Assembly (NCBI GenBank): GCA_041654215.1 | Contig: JBAZDY010000087.1 | Coordinates: forward strand, 1-6,789 | Length of the DNA: 6,789 nt | From: Undivivens sp041654215 | Lineage (GTDB): Bacteria > Omnitrophota > Gorgyraeia > Gygaellales > Profunditerraquicolaceae | Direction: 5' to 3' | Notes under the pieces: generated by a model | Databases searched by the model: none | What the model saw: only the letters and a program-made list of their open reading frames with translations | Told to the model about the DNA's origin: nothing | Part shown: positions 5,555-6,789 of the stretch, piece by piece | Layout: every line of letters begins with the position of its first letter | Numbering within the stretch: position 1 is the first letter of the stretch | Program-made: the position numbers and the translations under genes

Positions 5555-5818
5555 TGCCCCGATTACGAAAGAGGAAAGGCGAAGCCCCGCAGCCGGTTAG
5601 GAATATCCGGCACCGCATTCATCCATCCCGCCTTCACCGCGCTTTCATACAGATATTGAAAAGAGACCGCTGATGGGTGAGTCCTGTTTTTCGGAGAATT
5701 GCCGAAAAATTCCCCCGGAGTAACAAGAGCCTTGTAAAGAGCGGGTGCAATTCGCACCGGATGAGTTTTAAAAGGGATTCTGCAAGCTCCGGAGGGGAAG
5801 AATTTACTGTACAGCGGC
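5555..5818. other. gene-poor stretch after the zinc operon, rich in inverted repeats
   Basis: No convincing gene is present between the permease stop and the cyclophilin promoter. A 39-codon plus-strand frame (5554-5673) starts in a TAATG overlap with the permease stop and would encode a very basic peptide, but has no family resemblance. A 64-codon minus-strand frame (5563-5757) also looks non-genic. Inverted repeats seen are TCGGGGC/GCCCCGA (5532-5538/5556-5562), GCCGG/CCGGC (5592-5596/5607-5611), and the cluster described separately at 5687-5805. No hairpin is followed by a T run, so I cannot name a terminator for the operon and readthrough is possible. Confidence 0.5.
5687..5805 (+). ncRNA. 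possible structured RNA element (multi-helix fold)
   Basis: Four complementary pairs fit one fold. TTTTTCGG (5687-5694) pairs with CCGAAAAA (5702-5709). A closing stem of TTCCCC + CGGAG (5710-5720) pairs with CTCCG + GGGGAA (5787-5791, 5794-5799), with a two-base bulge. Inside this stem lie hairpins ACAAG/CTTGT (5723-5727/5731-5735, loop AGC) and GGTGC/GCACC (5744-5748/5754-5758, loop AATTC). Strand is a guess based on the flanking plus-strand genes. I do not recognise a known riboswitch or ncRNA family. It ends just before the promoter at 5819, so if transcribed it belongs to the 3' end of the zinc operon rather than to the cyclophilin leader. Confidence 0.25.
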
Positions 5819-5846
5819 TTGATATTTACCGGCGATGATGTATACT
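5819..5846 (+). promoter_or_regulatory. sigma70-type promoter of the cyclophilin gene
   Basis: TTGATA (5819-5824), 16-base spacer, TATACT (5841-5846): five of six matches to each consensus hexamer. Transcription would start near 5853, leaving a leader of about 48 bases before the ATG at 5901. Confidence 0.6.
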
Positions 5847-5900
5847 GAAATATCTTTGCGCGGATTGAAAAGAGAAGTTTTATAACGGAGGTGACGTAAA

Positions 5901-6449
5901 ATGAGAGGACCCGCGGCGGCCTTAACGTTCGTTTTTTTATTAACCGGTGCGATTATCTGCGGAGGTGCTTTTGCCATGGATGCGAAAAACGTAGTGCTGG
6001 AGACCAATTTGGGGAATATAGAACTGCAATTGATGCCGGACACCGCTCCCAAGGCGAGTGAGAATTTCAGCAAGCTGGCCGAGAAGGGGTATTATAACGG
6101 AGTGATTTTTCATCGGGTAATCAAGAATTTTATGATCCAGGGAGGCGATCCGACCGGCACCGGACGCGGCGGGGAGTCCATATGGGGCAAGCCGTTCGAG
6201 GACGAATGCTCGCCAACAGTGACTTTCGACGCCCCGGGGATTCTGGCCATGGCCAACGCCGGCCCCGGCACAAACGGAAGCCAGTTTTTTATAACCACGG
6301 CCAAGACCCCCTGGCTCAATATGCGCCATACTATATTCGGCAAGGTAGTTTCCGGTTACGATGTGGTGCAGAAAATCGAGAATGCCGGCACCGACTCCCA
6401 GGACAGGCCGGTTTCGGAAATAAAGATCGGCAAGGCTTATCTTAAATAA
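5901..6449 (+). CDS. cyclophilin-type peptidyl-prolyl cis-trans isomerase with signal peptide
   Basis: 182-residue protein folding enzyme that isomerises Xaa-Pro bonds. A Sec signal peptide occupies about 1-25 (R2, hydrophobic 7-19, cleavage after GAFA), so the main product should be periplasmic, like E. coli PpiA. The cyclophilin domain covers about 30-180. Catalytic residues of human CypA have counterparts: R72 in FHRV, F77, M78 and Q80 in FMIQGGD, F130 in SQFFIT, W138 and L139 in TPWLN, and H143 in RHTIFGKV. The domain is of the short bacterial type. The start has a near-perfect site, GGAGGTGA (5887-5894), six bases upstream. A second site, GGAGGTG (5961-5967), stands eight bases before the in-frame ATG 5976 (M26), which would give a 157-residue cytosolic form. 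The gene has its own promoter and seems to be a single-gene unit. Confidence 0.93.
   Translation: MRGPAAALTFVFLLTGAIICGGAFAMDAKNVVLETNLGNIELQLMPDTAPKASENFSKLAEKGYYNGVIFHRVIKNFMIQGGDPTGTGRGGESIWGKPFEDECSPTVTFDAPGILAMANAGPGTNGSQFFITTAKTPWLNMRHTIFGKVVSGYDVVQKIENAGTDSQDRPVSEIKIGKAYLK
5961..5978 (+). promoter_or_regulatory. internal ribosome binding site and second start in the cyclophilin gene
   Basis: GGAGGTG at 5961-5967, encoding G21-G22 and part of A23 of the signal peptide, is eight bases before ATG 5976-5978 (M26). Strength and spacing equal those of the upstream start. Initiation here would omit the whole signal peptide but keep the full catalytic domain. Confidence 0.45.
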
Positions 6450-6488
6450 GAGAGATTCTCCGGCGTAACAAAAAAATTTAAAAAACAC

Positions 6489-6515
6489 TTGCTTTTTCCC
6501 GAGAATTTATATAAT
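6489..6515 (+). promoter_or_regulatory. probable promoter of the gene at 6605
   Basis: TTGCTT (6489-6494) and a perfect TATAAT (6510-6515) are 15 bases apart, slightly short, with A/T-rich flanks upstream (A and T runs 6470-6485). Transcription should begin near 6522, giving a leader of about 80 bases. Confidence 0.5.
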
Positions 6516-6562
6516 TAAATAGATAAGGGGAGTTATTTACTTCTAAAACCGTTACAACAAAC

Positions 6563-6600
6563 CCGCTTGAAAAGCGGAGAAACTTTAAAATAGGGGGGGG
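6563..6600 (+). promoter_or_regulatory. leader hairpin followed by an eight-G ribosome binding site
   Basis: CCGCTT (6563-6568) and AAGCGG (6572-6577) form a tight stem around GAA, followed by an A-rich stretch and a run of eight G (6593-6600), which serves as Shine-Dalgarno four bases before the ATG at 6605. The C-rich arm could instead pair with part of the G run, so the leader might switch between exposing and hiding the ribosome site. Confidence 0.35.
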
Positions 6601-6604
6601 TGAG

Positions 6605-6789
6605 ATGACAGGCTGTTCTAAGACAAAAGGGACTTTTAGAACTGTCCATTTGATTGCCGATCTGGAAGCGCCTAAAAAGATGAACGAGACTCCCGCGGCG
6701 GTGAAGAAATTGCTTTGGGGGGCGGCTAAAGCGGCCAACAATACGCCGTTAAAAGCTTCCGTATACAAGTTCCCCGTGCAGGGGATTAC
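6605..6789 (+). CDS. S-adenosylmethionine decarboxylase-like protein, 5' part only
   Basis: The frame is open from ATG 6605 to the window edge (61 full codons), so the C-terminus is missing. The visible protein has the layout of the small bacterial AdoMet decarboxylases (SpeH/SpeD type). VHLIADL at 14-20 matches the first strand (HLIADL), then comes a helix of about 29-45 (PAAVKKLLWGAAKAANN), then KASVYKFPVQGI at 50-61, where the family has a strand ending in F-x-P-x-G-V-T. These enzymes make decarboxylated AdoMet for spermidine and are cleaved at a serine in a SESH-IHTWPE region, which would lie just beyond the edge and cannot be checked. The gene has its own promoter, a structured leader and an eight-G ribosome site. 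The call rests on short similarity recalled from the family. Confidence 0.55.
   Translation, partial: MTGCSKTKGTFRTVHLIADLEAPKKMNETPAAVKKLLWGAAKAANNTPLKASVYKFPVQGI

Noticed and set aside
5687..5709. Hairpin TTTTTCGG/CCGAAAAA as operon terminator
   Set aside because: The T run is on the 5' arm and the A run on the 3' arm on both strands, the reverse of an intrinsic terminator.
5563..5757. Minus-strand 64-codon frame in the gap after the zinc operon
   Set aside because: No ribosome site (the purine-rich motif is absent before its ATG), no recognisable domain, and it runs through the predicted hairpins.
6550..6600. GEMM-I cyclic-di-GMP riboswitch
   Set aside because: Only the CAAACC-hairpin-like half is similar; the conserved GACGCAAAGCC segment and the second stem are not present.

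Overview
The window looks like a typical stretch of a Gram-negative-type bacterial chromosome with moderate GC content. Two proteins carry Sec signal peptides, one of them the binding protein of an ABC importer, which implies a periplasm. The mix of a Rnk/GreA-like factor, a TPR protein, an orphan receiver, a zinc-uptake operon and an AdoMet-decarboxylase-like gene, with G-run Shine-Dalgarno sites, would fit an uncultivated lineage such as Omnitrophota. That placement is only an impression. I see no tRNA, rRNA, CRISPR array, insertion sequence or phage gene.

Left part (1-2400): a Rnk/GreA-type RNA polymerase-binding protein (86-595) and a four-repeat TPR protein (718-1311) lie on the plus strand. 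A gap rich in inverted repeats (1312-1554) separates them from a convergent single-domain response regulator on the minus strand (1555-1983). A small membrane-anchored charged protein (2159-2377) is transcribed divergently from the regulator.

Centre (2434-5554): a complete, self-contained metal-uptake operon of a Fur-family repressor (best call Zur), a periplasmic metal-binding protein (ZnuA-like), an ATPase (ZnuC-like, TTG start) and a permease (ZnuB-like). Its promoter has a consensus -35, and a perfect 23-bp palindrome lies across the -10 and the expected start of transcription. The palindrome matches the Zur box of Bacillus better than the Fur or PerR boxes. The simplest reading is that the first gene represses its own operon when zinc is plentiful and the other three import the metal when it is scarce.

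Right part (5555-6789): a 346-base gap holds several nested inverted repeats that could fold as a multi-helix RNA, followed by a good sigma70-type promoter for a cyclophilin (5901-6449). The cyclophilin has a signal peptide and also a second strong ribosome binding site just before an in-frame ATG at the end of that signal peptide, so exported and cytosolic forms may both be made. After it come another promoter, a leader with a hairpin and a run of eight G, and the start of a gene cut by the window edge that resembles S-adenosylmethionine decarboxylase.

The best leads are the Zur-type operator with a second palindrome in the leader, the dual start of the cyclophilin, the structured gap at 5687-5805, and the leader of the last gene. 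I do not see clear proof of a wholly new system.
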